Assembly (NCBI GenBank): GCA_025964295.1
Contig: JAOPZD010000491.1
Span: 1-6,278, forward strand
Reading direction: 5' to 3'
Origin: Conexibacter sp.
GTDB taxonomy: Bacteria; Actinomycetota; Thermoleophilia; Solirubrobacterales; Solirubrobacteraceae
Length of the DNA stretch: 6,278 bases
The translations under genes and the position numbers were made by a program. Shown here piece after piece: positions 5,701 to 6,278 of this stretch (its first letter is position 1; every line of letters starts with the position of its first letter). The notes beneath the pieces are model-generated. The model was not told the DNA's origin. It saw nothing but the letters and a program-made list of their open reading frames with translations, and did not search any database.

Positions 5701-6278
5701 GACGGCGACGCTGACCTACGACGGCGAGGATCGCGTCACATCCGTCACGTACTCCAACGGCAAGTCGTTCACGATCACCTACGACAACAACGGCAACCCG
5801 ACCCAGCGCGTCGAGAAGAACGGCACGACAACGGTCAACACGACGACCTACGCCTACGACAACCTCAACCGACGGACCTCGGAGACGTTTCCGGGATCGC
5901 TGACCAACGGCTACGGGTACGACAAGCTCGGCAACCTGGTCTCACTGACCGACGCGATGGGCACGACGACGTACGGCTACGACGACATCAACCGCCTCAT
6001 CTCGATCATGTCGCCCAAGACCGGGACGGTCGACTGCTCGACCACGCCGACGACCTGCGACACGATCGGCTACGCGTACACCGACCTAGCCGGCGCGGCG
6101 GCGACAGCGAACGGCGGCGCGACGTCGCGCCAAACGGTGACGTTCCCGGGAAGCACCCTCACGCAGCTGCTACAGGCCAACGCGTCGGGCAACGTGACGA
6201 GCCTGGCGGTCAAGAACCACGCCGGCACCGTCCTGCAGGGCTTCGCTTACGCCTACAAGCCGTCGGGCGGAACCCAGC
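2735..6278 (+). CDS. secreted DNRLRE-domain RHS/YD-repeat protein, 5' part (continues beyond the window)
   Basis: The frame stays open from GTG 2735 to the right edge (1181 complete codons). A signal peptide opens it: MRVALSRRSLLVVLVLVGLF, more hydrophobic residues, then a likely cleavage after SAPAA, so the product is exported. Residues about 50-272 form the all-beta N-terminal domain found before DNRLRE domains in actinobacterial RHS proteins (RTRIWASPVNYRKADGTWAA, SFPVKVDPSL). A DNRLRE-type domain follows at about 275-464 (RAAIRFSSL, FDVTSVAASWI, CLEVDW). A DUF6531-like segment at about 486-540 reads GLKVNVATGNLVV and LNLSRAYNS. RHS/YD repeats begin near residue 627 (DAHGNHIDLAYS) and are densest at 972-1095 (LTYDNENRVETVTDGLGTTA and similar). 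Such repeats build a hollow beta shell that in many relatives encloses a C-terminal toxin; others are wall-associated proteins of the WapA type. The C-terminus is not visible, so the role stays open. Start chosen from the signal peptide and a G-rich ribosome site. Confidence 0.9.
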   Translation, partial: MRVALSRRSLLVVLVLVGLFVFALVGGSAPAASPRAGGKRTSSAPPPRAKIVRERIAARTATSRTYLLSDGTRRTRIWASPVNYRKADGTWAAIDTTLKPDGADALRTAAARVPVELPRTLDAPVQVFDPAGRSVSFRLRGTDAGQAAKVDGSTATYADVRPSVDATYEARSYGVKETLTLADASAPSSFSFVLDPSDDLTPSLRRDGSVQLRDGNGAVRFLAPAPTVQPADAPAPTTAHVSYDLSADGATLTVKIDPEWLAKASFPVKVDPSLYDFESDACTLSDGSLESTPDCGDSELRVGNDGSHVQRAAIRFSSLESQGIPADASVAYAQLYITLKALSNTSQSARIDVSALGKQLAPGATWSTYDGIDPWDTPGGDTDTAAAPITSRPIDGGSVGYDSGFDVTSVAASWIHSQNVNGSNASTNNGLLVRAHDESQIELATFGGPTYPAQNSVPCLEVDWTAHTGVESDQTYESLGIDDHSGLKVNVATGNLVVQSNDIHIPGVNGLDLNLSRAYNSEDVGNQHMLGSAWTESINGAALRMQFNWASHSHVMYANGGAIYRYNNADANIDTIGAPNLQTPAGISGKMVESSTTNGVTVTFPDGTVWTYCTDYDGWQELKQIKDAHGNHIDLAYSSNNDSTTLTSITDSYGHVLTVNRDTNGVVTGLTDATGRHWSYGLGGTYHNLDSFTNPDSKTTSYTYDTSHPWDIWDWMSKITDARGHDIDIGYSGATGDWQQVTSITRVVDGGADDVVWEFDYQPAAGFGHSCSDTTNQRTVETDPRGKLTTYCYDNQAHVVETWDALNRKAKQGYDAQGNVISAANAAGGTGNPLSLSYASDANHNLTGGTEPAGETFGLTYCKNAGSSTNNCTDGVADSLAEHRVQQYRDEQSSKSDFDYNATGDLTSVRADASPTVAGLVLSYNTSGSITDGTLASSTDGNGNTTSYSYTNHNLTTVSPPASSTLIGNTTLTYDNENRVETVTDGLGTTATLTYDGEDRVTSVTYSNGKSFTITYDNNGNPTQRVEKNGTTTVNTTTYAYDNLNRRTSETFPGSLTNGYGYDKLGNLVSLTDAMGTTTYGYDDINRLISIMSPKTGTVDCSTTPTTCDTIGYAYTDLAGAAATANGGATSRQTVTFPGSTLTQLLQANASGNVTSLAVKNHAGTVLQGFAYAYKPSGGTQ
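4613..5226 (+). repeat. first block of RHS/YD protein repeats
   Basis: Coding repeats of roughly 20 residues are degenerate at the DNA level. Visible units include DAHGNHIDLAYS, DSYGHVLTVNRD, DATGRHWSYGLG, NPDSKTTSYTYD, DARGHDIDIGYS, DPRGKLTTYCYD and YDAQGNVISAANAAGG. Each shows the 'D..G....Y.YD' pattern that defines the YD repeat and would add strands to the RHS shell. Confidence 0.75.
5648..6019 (+). repeat. second, more regular block of RHS/YD repeats
   Basis: The repeats here are close to consensus: LTYDNENRVETVTDGLGTTA, LTYDGEDRVTSVTYSNGKSF, ITYDNNGNPTQRVEKNG, YAYDNLNRRTSETFPG, YGYDKLGNLVSLTDAMGTTT and YGYDDINRLISIMSPK. They correspond to residues 972-1095 of the RHS protein. The regular spacing suggests the central, shell-forming part of the protein rather than its toxin-bearing end. 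Confidence 0.8.

Overview
The window is GC-rich DNA with all supportable genes on the + strand. Codons mostly end in G or C, and GTG starts are used. The gene families point to a high-GC actinobacterium. A Thermoleophilia/Solirubrobacterales-type relative, or a metagenomic contig of that kind, fits the combination of a group-42-type ECF sigma factor cassette and a secreted DNRLRE-RHS protein. This placement is inferred from gene content and composition only.

Left part (1-2122): the 3' end of a SnoaL/NTF2-like (DUF4440-type) gene. After about 107 bases comes a two-gene cassette, a YCII-family 'DGPF' protein followed 3 bases later by an ECF sigma factor with a long C-terminal extension (DUF6596 plus a TPR-like tail). 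This is the hallmark layout of the ECF42 group, which lacks a classical anti-sigma factor. A TGTCGA-N17-CGAC element upstream of the DGPF gene matches the promoter I remember for that group, so the cassette is probably autoregulated. The sigma gene carries one frameshift near 1780-1786 that separates the sigma2/sigma4/DUF6596 part from an otherwise well preserved TPR-like tail. It is either a recent mutation or a sequencing error.

Middle (2123-2734): about 610 bases without a confident gene. It holds an imperfect hairpin just after the sigma gene (possible terminator), a weak 70-codon ORF, and then a leader. The leader has a perfect TTGACA box, a strong 13-bp inverted repeat immediately downstream of the likely -10, and a smaller GC hairpin just before the next start codon.

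Right part (2735-6278): the first 1181 codons of a very large secreted protein, running off the right edge. It has a signal peptide, an actinobacterial N-terminal domain, a DNRLRE domain, a DUF6531-like entry segment and a long array of RHS/YD repeats. The C-terminal tip, which would show whether it is a polymorphic toxin, lies outside the window. No RNA genes, CRISPR arrays or insertion sequences were found.
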